DNA of 64,000 nucleotides from Bactericera cockerelli. Its lineage: Eukaryota; Arthropoda; Insecta; Hemiptera; Triozidae. The notes under the pieces are model-generated. The model ran no database searches and had not been told where the DNA came from. It worked only from the letters and a program-made list of their open reading frames with translations. A program made the translations under genes and the position numbers. The stretch lies in the NCBI GenBank assembly GCA_024516035.1, contig CM044957.1, positions 23,873,928 through 23,937,927 on the forward strand, in the 5' to 3' direction. Below, in pieces: positions 35,601 to 45,969 of this stretch; the first letter of the stretch is position 1, and each line of letters opens with the position of its first letter.

Positions 35601-36743
35601 TTAGAATCACTAAGGTGGCGTTATTTCAAGCGCTGCTTATAATTACGCCAGTTATTATAAGCAGCCAGACTATACTAAAAAAAAGGAAAAGTTTTTACAC
35701 AATATAAAAAAATGACCCCTTGACACCTTCCCTGGTAAAGCTAATGATATAAAAAGGAATGAAAATTTAATTATTTCAAGTAGAAAGCCATGTGTTTAAC
35801 ATTTTTTACAAAAATATCATTAATATACTTAAAAAAAATAATTAAAACCTGTGAAATGAAATTTACGATATCTCCGGCCCTGTTTTGATTAAAAATCTCA
35901 AACTAGTCTTAAAATACTTTTAACGTCAACTACTTTTCAGAAATGTATTACAAATAGGGTTGTTCCATTTAAGATTCAAAAGTTGACCCCCCTGGGGCCG
36001 CCCCTGTTAAGAGTATGAAAAATTAAACCCCCTGAAAAAGTTTCCCCCTTCATATAATGAGACACGTGTTTCAGGGTTTTCTGAAAATCGCTTCCATAGA
36101 CGAGATATTTTGACTGGCTCCTTTTTTTTCATACACCCTGTATGTATATTTAGATTATTTAGTTTTAACACTTTTAGCGTGCTTTTTCACCTGAGTACAT
36201 TTTCATCCATGGATCTTAACAGAGAGGTAGAAAGCATTAGAATTAGCAAGAGAGTCTTTCTGTGTCTAGTTTAGTTGGTATTAGGTACTTGATTGAAATA
36301 CACAATTACACATCAAGTGAAAGAGGGGGAGAGGAGAAGAAGGAGTCACAAGATATGAATATTCAAATAAAGAGACCAAGAGAGGGATAGAGAAAGAGAA
36401 AAAATGCGAGGTAGAGACAGTAGGAGGAATAGAGAAGGTAAATGTAAATAACTATTTCTACAACATGGCACAAGAATGAGGAAAAGAGAGAAAGCTGACA
36501 TACATCAGTATGTAAATAGACAAGATTGAATAGCCTCCCCGAAATGTTTTCCATTACAACATCAGCATTCCGTTCAGAGAAGCCTGAATTCTGTGTCTTG
36601 CAGGGTAAAGCTGGAGCCAGAACCAATCAACCTTAACCATGAGGAGGTTAGACAATGAAGACCCTAGGTAGGTTTTGGAAAAGACAAAGTGAAGAAGAAG
36701 AAAATATTTTCTTGAGAATTGTGTTTTTTAACTTTACTACTTT
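32696..36743. other. Unannotated, mostly single-copy DNA
   Basis: No gene could be supported. Holds a perfect hairpin at 33962-33993 (listed separately), a purine-rich patch at about 34140-34210, (TC)n at about 35341-35364, and a solo transposon-end-like phrase TCATACACCCTGTATG near 36129-36144 without an inverted partner in the window. The 33600-33800 part is less AT-rich and could be a regulatory or conserved island, but this is only an impression from composition. Confidence 0.4.
33962..33993. other. Perfect 13-bp hairpin
   Basis: ACTGCAGGAACAT, a 6-nt loop, then its exact complement. No associated gene or repeat. Confidence 0.9.
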
Positions 36744-36967
36744 ACTAGCGGGCCGAGGCATGGCCGTGAAAGCAAAAAATCCTTTTTCGCCAATGGCAGG
36801 TGTTGTAGTGGGGATTTCAAAAAATCCCGTCTTTTTGCACATCTAGACTATAAGACAAAGCTACCTACAAATTTCAGCTTCCTAGGACTTACCAGTTCGG
36901 AGAAACAGTGATGAATCAGTGAGTGAGTCAGTCAGTGAGTGAAACTCTCTTATATAAGTATAGATTA
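36744..36967 (+). repeat. ACTAGC-headed interspersed repeat
   Basis: Begins ACTAGCGGGCCGAGGCATGG, includes CAAATTTCAGCTTCCTAGG and a run of GTGAGTCAGTCAGTGAG, and ends CTTATATAAGTATAGATTA. The head and end motifs match the other members; the body is its own subfamily. Confidence 0.75.
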
Positions 36968-38227
36968 TGGTGAGGTGCATCCAGTGGCTGCTTCTGGAGC
37001 GATGTCAGGCCAAATGATTTGTATCTTTACTCGGATTTTTGGTAATCTTCTATCTTTCAAAACTTGAAAGATAGAAAAAGATTTGGAAAGCAAGTATGAT
37101 GTAAGTAATGTTGGAAAAACTTCTCCAGGACATTCAGGGGTAAAAAATTGGTGACCTATAGTGATTCGAGATAAGAAACCACGCTATCCTTTATGTCTGT
37201 ACACAAGTTACGGCCCGAGGCATGGTCCTATATTTATATTTACCTAACCCTATAATCTACACAATGAGGCATTGCCGTACATCATTTCGGCGCCTCTGAT
37301 GCAGATCATTTAGATTAGACCAACTGTAACGAGGGAGACTTGTGATTGATAGGCGCCTTATCATAAAAATAATATATTTTCAAACTTTCAAAAAACACTT
37401 CCAAAAAAGCATTCACTGGCAAGTGAAAAGTTAAAGAGAACTTAAGCCGAGGATCCGCTGTCTTGCTTTCCTGTATTTCCCATGGCAAACACCTCCTTGA
37501 CATGGAGGAGAGGAATTTGAAATTGTATTTGTTGAACTTTCGCATTAAACTTGTCAGATTAAATTTCCGTGACGTCATATCAAAACGAAATTAAAACGGA
37601 AAACTGATGGCGTGACAGGAGGGAGAGAGATGGAAGGGAGGGGGATTTCATTACAATTCTAACTAGGTATTACATAGGTATTTAGGTAAGTTTGAAAAAG
37701 AGCTATATGTAAAGACAGATACCCACATATATGTGGGTATCTGTGGCTATACATAATCTTTATATTATAAAGAAGAGAATAACTTCTTATTCATCGAATA
37801 TGCTGAGGATTTTCCCTAAGTATAAGTATGCGATTGTATTGCACGAAAAACACAGTAGAGTGGATTTTTCTCATCATGTAAACAATTTTCTTAGGAAAAG
37901 CCGTAGGGCTTTCCAACACAAGGCACTGGAAGGAGAAAGAAAAACATTCGTAGCATAAAGTTTTTACCTTTATAAATATTTAAAAAGGCACAAAAATGTT
38001 ATGTAAATAGAAATAATGTTTGTTTCTCACGCAGTTTTACTCGAGGAAATAAAAATACATATTTCTTGAAACGGCAGACAGTCAGAAACAAGAAAATGCC
38101 AGGGAGACACAGAGCGTTACATTGAGATGTGTTCTGAGCTACCCTGGTATCTGCGTTCATGTGGAAAAACGGTAAAAAGAAGTAAATAAACACTACCTAC
38201 GTGGCTTCGTATTATGCTAGTCAAGAT
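36968..38227. other. Unannotated DNA
   Basis: No gene could be supported. Around 37212-37275 there are two GAGGCATGG/GAGGCATTG plus CCTAACCCTATAA phrases like the tandem units at 50272-50470. A 30-nt perfect palindrome lies at 37715-37744. Confidence 0.45.
37715..37744. other. Perfect 30-nt palindrome
   Basis: Each half is ACAGATACCCACATA or its complement, with no spacer. No repeat family or protein-binding assignment was recognised. Confidence 0.95.
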
Positions 38228-38236
38228 GTTTACTTC
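38228..38236 (+). repeat. 9-bp target-site duplication, left
   Basis: GTTTACTTC, identical to 45961-45969. It marks the left boundary of the Foldback-like element. Confidence 0.9.
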
Positions 38237-38241
38237 AGGTG

Positions 38242-38680
38242 CGTGAAGATAGCACCCGACATTGAAGCTAGAATTTTGTACCACCTACCATAATAATGTA
38301 CTAATTATGTACTGTTAGGAACAACAAACCCCGAATTTTGTACTCCAACCGTAACCCCAGGAGAGCGGTTGAAACATGTCGGGTGCTAACTTCACGCTAG
38401 CACCCAACATTGAAGCTAGAATTTTGTACCACCTACCATAATAATGTACTAATTATGTACTGTTAGGAACAACAAACCCCGAGTTTTGTACTCCAACCGT
38501 AACCCCAGGAGAGGGGTTGGAACATGTCGGGTGCTAACTTCACGATTTTAACCGATGGAGCTAGAATATTGTACCGCATACCAAAATAATCTCTGAATTA
38601 TGTACTCCCAGGAACAACAAACCCCGAATTTTGTACTCCAACCGTAACGCCAGGAGAGAGGTTTTAACATCGAAAAACCC
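38242..38680 (+). repeat. Tandem ~150-bp subunits of the Foldback arm
   Basis: Three units (38242-38396, 38396-38544, 38545 to about 38680) share GAAGCTAGAATTTTGTACC, AATAATGTACTAATTATG, AACAACAAACCCCGA and CAACCGTAACCCCAGGAGAG. The first two are themselves bounded by inverted GAAG[A/T]TAGCACCCGACAT, so each unit looks like a miniature inverted-repeat element. The third is diverged (GATGGAGCTAGAATATTGTA). Confidence 0.9.
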
Positions 38681-39245
38681 ACCCCCCGCCTCGCCTATTG
38701 AAACGCAAATCACATACAGAACTACATGGAACCCCGCTCCTCACCTCTTCCATTGCAACGCAGCGATGGGAGCAGAGGTGTGGGGGGACTTCACGTTGTC
38801 GGTGCACGTATTAAACCATAGGTTCTCAAACAGTGGTACTCGGGACAATTTCAGGTGCACAAAATTGTACCTACTACCCTTTATTACCATTTAGGTACAT
38901 GTGCGAATTTGGCTTTTCTCAAATGATGTATTTGAAAAACAGGTATAGGAGTAAGTTAGATGTGTCCTCTGACATTCGCGTTAAAATAAGTAACATTTAG
39001 CCTGATATTGATGCAATTGTTTCGGAGAAGAGTAGGTAATCTCACAGAATGTAGATAGGGTAGACCTTTCCATTTTTTTTCGTCGCAGATAACTCAGATG
39101 CAGGCGTTGCTGACGAAGATAAATAATCGTTTATTGATGTGACGTTTATAACCTCACATTACTTTGGTAGGTATGTAACTACCTTATTTTTTAACGTCAG
39201 CTTCTTTGTGGAATTGTGTTAAGTATGATATATTATTATGTAATA

Positions 39246-39378
39246 AGTAATAAGTTATCATATTTGTGCTATTCACTTTCGTGATGTCACAACTACTCAA
39301 ACTCGCTTTACTCAATCTATGCTGAAACCGGGACTTGAACCACCGACCTCCAGGTTACAAGTCCGCCGCCTTATCGGT
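39246..39378 (-). repeat. SINE family A copy in the left arm
   Basis: Reverse-strand copy of the 27552 SINE, with GGTGGTTCAAGTCCCGG and GATAAGGCGGCGGACTTG. Its counterpart in the right arm is 44516-44650, so it was inside the arm when the arms were duplicated. Confidence 0.85.
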
Positions 39379-39699
39379 AATAACATAATGTCATACTCTG
39401 TGTACCTATTACTGTTTACTTTTATAATAAATCATAAATCGCTTCTGAAATTTTCAATTTTATATTTTCCTTTTTCCTAACAAACGGAACACTGTGAACA
39501 CAGATTTTCCAAACGTCGTGGGTTCGAATCCAAGTGAGGACATGACAAGATACCTACTGTTTGGAATTCTTATTACATGATCGTGACTTGCTGCTGGGAA
39601 AATGAGACTTTAATAGTCCTAATTCGGCAGTATAAACAAGCCGATATTATTATTATTATTATTATTATTTATATAATTACATGCTATGATTTAGTAGTA

Positions 39700-39985
39700 G
39701 TCAAGGTGGCAGAGTGAGTTGGCGCGCTAGGCATTGCACGCACGGTAACCTGGGTTCGATCCCCAGCGAGGTAGGATTTTTTCTGCTCTGTACTTAGATG
39801 TTCGGGGTCCACTCATAGATACCTCGTGAGGAAAAATGTGTAGCTCTTTTGATGTGAAACAGCGACCAGTGGCGGAATTATAGGCAAAAATTGTACAAGA
39901 TATTGTATATTAAGGTGGTATAGTCCTATAATTCAGCGCTACCCACCAAGTTGTGACGTATAATATATTTCAGGAACATTAAACT
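39700..39985 (+). repeat. tRNA-derived SINE, family C, in the left arm
   Basis: Head AGTCAAGGTGGCAGAGTG (A box) and GGGTTCGATCCCCAGCG (B box), body TTTTTTCTGCTCTGTACTT, CTCGTGAGGAAAAATG and GCGACCAGTGGCGGAATTA. Same family as 55868-56159; the inverted arm partner is about 43960-44205. The arm homology stops within this SINE, near GGTATAGTCCT. Confidence 0.85.
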
Positions 39986-39992
39986 CCAAATT

Positions 39993-40196
39993 GCCAGCGT
40001 GGCGTCGCTGGCGCGTTGAATGCACCAGTTCTCTCAGGATCACCGAGGTTAAGCAACGTTTAGCGAGGTAAACGTTGTTTAACGTTGCTTAACACATTAA
40101 TCTGACCCAACCCAGGCTGGGTGAGGTTAATGTGGGTAGTTGTTTGTGAGTTTCCTACGAATGGAGGGTAACACCCCCGTCGTGATATGACCATGC
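39993..40196 (+). repeat. 5S-rRNA-derived SINE
   Basis: Head GCGCGTTGAATGCACCAGTT, then GGATCACCGAGGTTAAGCAA, a clear match to insect 5S rRNA phrases, followed by the shared body (GGCTGGGTGAGGTTAATGTG; GGAGGGTAACACCCCCGTCG; GATATGACCAT). A GTTTA..GTTGCTTAAC inverted duplication of the 5S phrase lies inside. The copy is in the core and has no arm partner. Confidence 0.85.
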
Positions 40197-40281
40197 AATG
40201 CAGTTGTAGGGCAAGTTCAAAAAAAGAGTTCAAAACTGATTATTGGTCCGGCGTGAAGTTGGCACCGATAGAGAGTGATAG

Positions 40282-40283
40282 AG

Positions 40284-40355
<72 letters not shown>

Positions 40356-40380
40356 GAGAGAGAGAGAAAGAGAGAAGAGA

Positions 40381-40470
<90 letters not shown>

Positions 40471-40563
40471 AAAGAGAAAGAGAAGAGAGAGAGAGAGAGA
40501 GAGAGAAGAAGAAAGAGAGAAGAGAAAGAGAGAAGAGAAAGAGAGAAGAGAAAGAGAGAAGAG
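40282..40563 (+). repeat. (GA)n/(GAA)n polypurine tract 1
   Basis: About 280 bp of almost pure purine, ending directly at a T run (40564-40583). Long RE/EK-rich frames across it are artefacts. Confidence 0.97.
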
Positions 40564-41212
40564 ATTTTTTTTTTTTTTTTTTTTGATTTTGATTTATTCT
40601 TTATTTAATACAATATAAATTTACATAGAATGACACCTCCTAAGATAATTCTACCTTATTGTGGAGGTGGGCTCCTCTCATTTGTTATTAATTAAATAAA
40701 ATAGTATGTTAAAAGCAATGTAAGTAAAAGATATGATAAAATAGATTATAAGATTAACATGGTTTGACAAAAGATCATTAAAAAAAAATATAAAAAAATA
40801 ATAAAATAATAAAAATATTATAAATGAATAGACAAAATAAGTGAATTATAGGAAAAATAAATAAATAAATAAAACAGTAACAAGTCAATTATAAAATAAA
40901 TGGTAAAATGAGAAAATAGAAGAAAAAAAAAAAAAAAAAAAAAATATTAATATGACAAAATAAAACCAGGTGAGATTGTACATGTTGAATAATAATTATT
41001 CATAATTGATTGTTTAAATAAAAATTATTATTTTTTCTCTATAGTTGAATAAAATATATGTTTTTCCAAATTTGCCTCTTTTCATTCACTAACATATATA
41101 ATATTAGTGGTATCCCTAACTAAACAAATTGAGAATTTAAAAATGGGCGCAGTAAAAATGGTAAAACTATAAAAGAAAATAAAAATAAAAATATAAAAAA
41201 AATAAAAAATAA
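40564..41212 (-). repeat. Probable retroelement 3' segment
   Basis: Begins on + with a T run followed by GATTTTGATTTATTC, which on the reverse strand reads as a 3' end with poly-A tail. It contains GTGGAGGTGGGCTCCTCTC and long AT-only stretches. It sits exactly between polypurine tracts 1 and 2, consistent with insertion into one tract. No coding sequence was identified, so the element type is uncertain. Confidence 0.45.
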
Positions 41213-41346
41213 AGAGAAGAGAGAAGAGAGATAGGGAGAAGAGAGAGAGAAGAGAGAGAGAAGAGAGAGACAGAATAGAGGTGACAGAGAGAGGTGTGAG
41301 AGAGAGAGAGAGAGAGAGAGAAGAGAAAGATAGAAGAGAGAGAGAG
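41213..41346 (+). repeat. Polypurine tract 2
   Basis: GA/GAA-rich, ending at (ATTG)n/(GATT)n at 41347-41363. Confidence 0.95.
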
Positions 41347-41602
41347 ATTGATTGATTGATTGATAATTTTCATATATTTTTTACAATAAATTTATCTTAA
41401 GACTACCACCTAAGCTATGAGATTGCCATAGGCAATAACCCCGCCCTTTAGTTAGGACTTATGTTTTTATATATTTTCTATTCTTTTTCATTTTCATTGT
41501 ATATATTGTTTCCATTTTTTTTCATGGTTAAATTAATTATTTGTATGTACATAATGTCCATTTATACCTAATAAAGCATTGTATAATAATAATAATAATA
41601 AT
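41347..41602. repeat. Interspersed-repeat 3' region with (ATTG)n and (AAT)n ends
   Basis: Starts with four to five ATTG units and contains GGCAATAACCCCGCCCTTTA, which matches the body of the SINE at 15502-15814, and ends TACCTAATAAAGCATTG plus (ATA)n. Read on + it looks like a SINE/LINE 3' body; read on - the (CAAT)n could be the tail of the LINE further right. Both readings are kept open. Confidence 0.5.
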
Positions 41603-41810
41603 AAGCTAATAAAATAACTTCTGAGATGGTAAGCTCTCTTCTATTACTTACATAGATCTAAAGTTTAAAAAATGACATAATTATTAATTGCAATGAAGAT
41701 ATCGGTATAAAATAAGGTATGTATGTATAGTAATAGTATATAATAAGCCAAGTATTTTGTATTTTCAATTTCAATTTCTATTTTTTAATTTATTCTACTA
41801 TTTATTGATA

Positions 41811-41960
41811 GCCTCCGTGGCTCGCATAGTCTGCGATCTGGGTTCGAATCCCAGCGGAGCTCAAGTTTTTAGCTTTATACCCCGATTGTTTTAGCGCCCA
41901 AAATGAGCAGCGACCAGTGGCGAAACAATGGGCAAAGCAAAGTAGTAACACAAAATAACC
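41811..41960 (+). repeat. tRNA-derived SINE, short copy
   Basis: Head GCCTCCGTGGCTCGCATAGT and GGGTTCGAATCCCAGCGG (B box), then TTTTTAGCTTTATACCCCG and GCGACCAGTGGCGAAACAAT. The head lacks part of the D arm. It lies directly 3' of the LINE frame on the opposite strand. Confidence 0.75.
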
Positions 41961-41963
41961 TAT

Positions 41964-43265
41964 TTATATGTTTTGTTCTTGAATTAATTTTATTTTGAGT
42001 TTTTCTTTAACAATGGACATATTTTCTTCATATAAAAAGTCGCTACAATATCTGTTTAACAGTTTAGGTATACAATAACTAAATAGCCTCTCTCCGTACT
42101 GTGTACGTACAATCGAACTTATAAATTCCTTATTTCTAATTGGGTAAACTGTGGTCTTAATTTTTCTAAATTCTGGATTTTTAAAATTGTTTATTATATT
42201 TATGAACTTGGCTAATGACTGGGGTTGTAGGAACTTCCCGCTGTGATCTTTGAACAGGTACTTGAGAATTTTTTTCTGTATCTTGCTTAGTGGCTCCAGG
42301 ACATACTGTGGGGAGTATGAGTACAATGTCACACCATAGCGAAGGATAGACTCCACCAGAGCATGATACAGCATTGCTTTCGTGTTGAGTGACAGGACAG
42401 CCAAGTTACTTTTTCTGAATTGGTAATTGATGATTCTTAATTTTTTTACACAGGAGGTTCACGTGCGACTTCATTTTGAATTTTTTATCAATAAGAACTC
42501 CGAGGTACCTACAGTCAGTGGCATATGTTAGGTACTCACAGGTACAACCAAGGGTATAAAGTTCCAAATAGAGGCAAGATCGTGTGTGACACTTTATCCT
42601 GTGGTTTGTTATGTCCCTAATTCCTGTGCATGTTCCAAGGGCCATGGCTTCCGTCTTACTTTGATTGATATAAATAATTAAATACCAATATTATAGAAAC
42701 ACTTTTGTATTGACATGAAGTCCTGCTGTGCGTTTTCCACTGCTTTCTCTAGGCTTTCATCCACTGAGATTATACAGGAATCATCTGCGAACTGGCGTAG
42801 ATGACTCTTGAGCGGTAGGTACTTGATGTCATGCGTGTAGATGACTCTTGAGCGGTAGGTACTTGATGTCATGCGTGTAGTATTTTCCAGGACTGGTTAT
42901 GTCACCGGTCACCACGCCGTCCTCAATCAAAAGCTCCTCACTTATTACTTCCCCTACTTTCGTAACTTGTTTTCTTCCTTCATAGAAATTTTTAAATAAG
43001 GAACTATTCATACCTATGTCTTGGAGTTTTTTCAGTAGGTTCTCGTGAGGGATTGTTTCGAAAGCGCGCGTGAGATCAAGCCACAGGATTATGACGTACT
43101 TTTTTTGGTCAAGGGCGCTATTTAATATTCCTGAAAAGTCTTCAAGTAGTGTCAGCGTTCTCTTTTTTGGTTGGAATCCAAATTGGAATTTTGGAATTAT
43201 ATTGTTTTCTGTACAATATTTTTTCATCTTTGACTCTAAGTATTTTTCCAGGATCTTTTCCAAGA
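41964..43265 (-). pseudogene. Non-LTR retrotransposon reverse transcriptase, broken
   Basis: Reverse-strand reading gives consecutive RT blocks: KYLESKMKKYCTENNIIPKF then FQFGFQPKKRTLTLLEDFSG (about 43260-43130), IILWLDLTRAFETIPHENLL (palm A, with the catalytic D), the motif GVVTGDITSPG, FADDSCIISVDESLEKA (FADD box, about 42790), CRYLGVLIDKKFKMKSHVN and LYHALVESILRYGVTLYSY (thumb). A 40-bp tandem duplication (42797-42836 and 42837-42876) between the GDITSP and FADD blocks shifts the frame, and a further shift occurs near 42410. The 5' part (endonuclease, ORF1) is missing; the copy begins at polypurine tract 3. The FADD variant is common in several LINE clades, so the clade is not assigned. 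Confidence 0.85.
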
Positions 43266-43274
43266 AACACAGGG

Positions 43275-43500
43275 AACCTAAGAGAGAAAGAGAAATAGAG
43301 ATAGAAAGAGAGAAGAGAGAGAGAGAAAGAAAGAGAGAAGAGAGAGAGAGAAAGAGAGAGAGAGAAAGAGAAATAGAGATAGAAAGAGAGAAGAGAGGGA
43401 TAGAGAGATAGAAAGAGAGAAGACAGAGAGAAATAGGAATAGAAACAGATAGAAAGAGAGAGATAGAGAGATAGAAAGAGAGAAGAGAGAGAGAGAAATA
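43275..43500 (+). repeat. Polypurine tract 3
   Basis: GAGA/GAAA-rich with repeated AATAGAGATAGAAAGAG units. It abuts the truncated 5' end of the LINE. Confidence 0.95.
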
Positions 43501-43677
43501 GGCAGATTTACTCAGATTCTGCAGTTTTTTTAAGTTTTTTTAATGTTAAAAAGCGTTAATAAATTGCAGAATAATGGGAAATGTCATGTTCAATCCTCAG
43601 TTTGATTTCTGTGCTTGAGACTCCTTTCCTGACAATTGTTTTAAGGTAATTGATTTTGAAGGATTCTAATTTTCTTG

Positions 43678-43714
43678 GTGTTTTTTGCACACGAAGTGTA
43701 TTTTTGGGGGATAC
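43678..43714 (-). repeat. Solo end of the TCCCCCAAAAA MITE family
   Basis: CACGAAGTGTATTTTTGGGG followed by GATA matches the right end of the MITEs at 51032-51579 and 59357-59561. Nothing else of the element is present. Confidence 0.6.
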
Positions 43715-44515
43715 AATATACAACACTGACTAGACAATGACTTAACTCAAACTGCCCAACAAACAAAGACACGAATACAAATTAAATGTATGTTCCTGTG
43801 GTTAAATTAGCAGGAAAGTAACAACATGATCACAGAAAACACACAGGATGATAACAAAAAAAAGTCAAAAACAGGGAGGCGGATAAGTCAAAAACAGGAA
43901 CCGCTCCCCCAAATAAAGCTAGATAAACCTTATCTAGCAACCGTAAAGTTGCAATTATTATTATTTGCTACAGAGGACTTTACCACTTTAATATACAATA
44001 TCTTGTACGATTTATTTGCCTATAATTACGCCACCAGTCGCTGTTTCACATCAAAAGAGCTACACATTTTTCCTCACGAGGTAATATATGTGAGTGGACC
44101 CCGAACATCTAAGTACAGAGCAGAAAAAATCCTACCTCGCTGGGGATCGAACCCAGGTCACCGTGCGTATTGGCCTAGCGCGCTAACTCACTCTGCCACC
44201 TTGACTACTACTTAATCATAGCATGTAATTATATAAATAATAATAAATATCGGCTTGTTTATACTGCCGAATTAGAACTATTAAAGTCTCATTTTCCCAG
44301 CAGCAAGCCAAGATCATGTGATAAGAATTCCAAACAGAAGGTATTTGTCATGTCCTCACTTGGATTCGAACCCACGACGTTTGGAAAATCTGAGTTCACA
44401 GTGTTCCGTTTGTTAGGAAAAAGGTAAATATAAAATTGAAAATTAAAGAAGCGATTTATGATTTATTATAAAAGTAAACAGTAATAGGTATACAGAGTAT
44501 GACATTATGTTATTA

Positions 44516-44650
44516 CCGATAAGGCGGCGGACTTGTAACCCGGAGGTCGGTGGTTCAAGTCCCGGTTTCAGCATAGATTGAGTAAAGCGAGTTTGAGTAG
44601 TTGTGACATCACGAAAGTGAATAGCACAAATATGATAACTTATTACATAA
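44516..44650 (+). repeat. SINE family A copy in the right arm
   Basis: Arm counterpart of 39246-39378, with GATAAGGCGGCGGACTTG and GGTGGTTCAAGTCCCGG and the end AATAGCACAAATATGATAAC. Confidence 0.85.
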
Positions 44651-44908
44651 TATCGTACTTAACACAGTTCCACAAAGAAGCTGAAGGTAAAAAATAAGGT
44701 AGGTACATACCTACCAAAGAAATGTGAGCGTAATATAAACGTCACATCAATAAACGATTGTTTATCTTCGTCAGCAACGCCTGCATCTGAATTATCTGCG
44801 ACGAAAAAAAATGGAAAGGTCTACCTATCTAAATTCTGTGAGATTACATTTTACTATATACCTACTCTTCTCAGAAACAATTGCATCAATATCAGGCTGA
44901 ATGTTACT

Positions 44909-45060
44909 TTATTAGCTATCATACTTGTGTTAATCACTTTCGTGATGTCATAACTACTCAAACTCGCTTTACTAAATCTACGCTGAAACCGGGACTTGAA
45001 CCACCGACCTCCAGGTAACAAGTCCGCCGCCCTATCGATTAAACTACTGAGGTCGGTCTA
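44909..45060 (-). repeat. SINE family A inserted into the right arm only
   Basis: Flanked by an 18-bp target duplication, ATCAGG[C/T]TGAATGTTACT (44891-44908 and 45061-45078), with one difference. The left arm has the uninterrupted site (around 38985-39015, inverted). The copy retains the full Thr-like head. Confidence 0.92.
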
Positions 45061-45960
45061 ATCAGGTTGAATGTTACTCATTTTAACGCGAATGTCAGAG
45101 GACACTTCTAACTTACTCCTATATTTGTGTTTTACAAATACAACATGAAAAGCCAGATTCGCACATATAATTATGTGGTAACAAAGGGTAGTAGGTCTTT
45201 TATTATTTTTTTGTGGAGACTTGATATTGATTTTCATCAAAAAATCAACTTAACTACTAGTGTTAAACATATATTATCTTTCACGGTCTTTGTGTACGGT
45301 CAAAATTTTATCATATTTTGTGTACAACTGAAAATGGCTTCCCGTACCATCTGAAACTGCCCCGAGTACCACCGTTTGAGAACCTATGGTTTAATTCATG
45401 AGAACAACGTGGAGTCCCCCCGCACCTCTGCTCCCATCGCTTCGTTGCAATGAGAGAGGCACGGGGTTCCATACAGTTCTGCATCTGATTTGCGTTTCAA
45501 TAGGCGAGGCGGGGGGTGGGTTTTTCGATGTTAAAACCTCTCTCCTGGCGTTACGGTTGGAGTACAAAATTCGGGGTTTGTTGTTCCTGGGAGTACATAA
45601 TTCAGAGATTATTTTGGTATGCGGTACAATATTCTAGCTCCATCGGTTAAAATCGTGAAGTTAGCACCCGACATGTTCCAACCCCTCTCCTGGGTTAAGG
45701 TTGGAGTACAAAATTCGGGGTTTGTTGTTAATAACAGTACATAATTAGTACATTATTATGGTAGGTGGTACAAAATTCTAGCTTCAATGTCGGGTGCTAG
45801 CGTGAAGTTAGCACCCGACATGTTTCAACCGCTCTCCTGGGGTTACGGTTGGAGTACAAAATTCGGGGTTTGTTGTTCCTAATAGTACATAATTAGTACA
45901 TTATTATGGTAGGTGGTACAAAATTCTAGCTTCAATGTCGGGTGCTATCTTCACGGACCT

Positions 45961-45969
45961 GTTTACTTC
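45961..45969 (+). repeat. 9-bp target-site duplication, right
   Basis: GTTTACTTC, identical to 38228-38236. Confidence 0.9.

Larger units (their letters stand above)
38237..39933 (+). repeat. Foldback element, left arm (~1.7 kb)
   Basis: Order of blocks inward: about 150-bp tandem subunits (38242-38680), a GC-rich segment with CACCTCTTCCATTGCAACG, the block CATAGGTTCTCAAACAGTGG, a GACATTCGCGTTAAAATAAG block, a family-A SINE (reverse), a CAAACGTCGTGGGTTCGAAT tRNA-like phrase, an (ATT)n, and a family-C SINE. All recur inverted in the right arm. Confidence 0.9.
38237..45960. mobile_element. Foldback/Mutator-like element with kilobase inverted arms
   Basis: A 7,724-bp element bounded by an exact 9-bp direct duplication (GTTTACTTC). 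Its ends, AGGT[G/C]CGTGAAGATAGC, are inverted copies. The left arm (38237 to about 39933) and right arm (about 43974 to 45960) match in inverted orientation through tandem subunits, a TAGGTTCTCAAACAGTGG-type block, SINE copies and a tRNA-like SINE. The 9-bp duplication and long arms starting with tandem units are the traits of Drosophila Foldback and of Mutator-superfamily elements. The 4-kb core holds a 5S-type SINE, three polypurine tracts, LINE fragments and a MITE scrap. No Mutator transposase was seen, so the copy is non-autonomous. Superfamily assignment is inference from structure. Confidence 0.85.
43974..45960 (-). repeat. Foldback element, right arm (~2.0 kb)
   Basis: Inverse of the left arm, longer mainly because of a separate family-A SINE (44909-45060). 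The tandem subunits occupy about 45520-45955. Substitutions relative to the left arm are visible throughout but the block order is the same. Confidence 0.9.

Noticed and set aside
40187..40618. Arg/Glu-rich frames of 103-143 codons
   Set aside because: Translations of the GA/GAA polypurine tract, not a protein.
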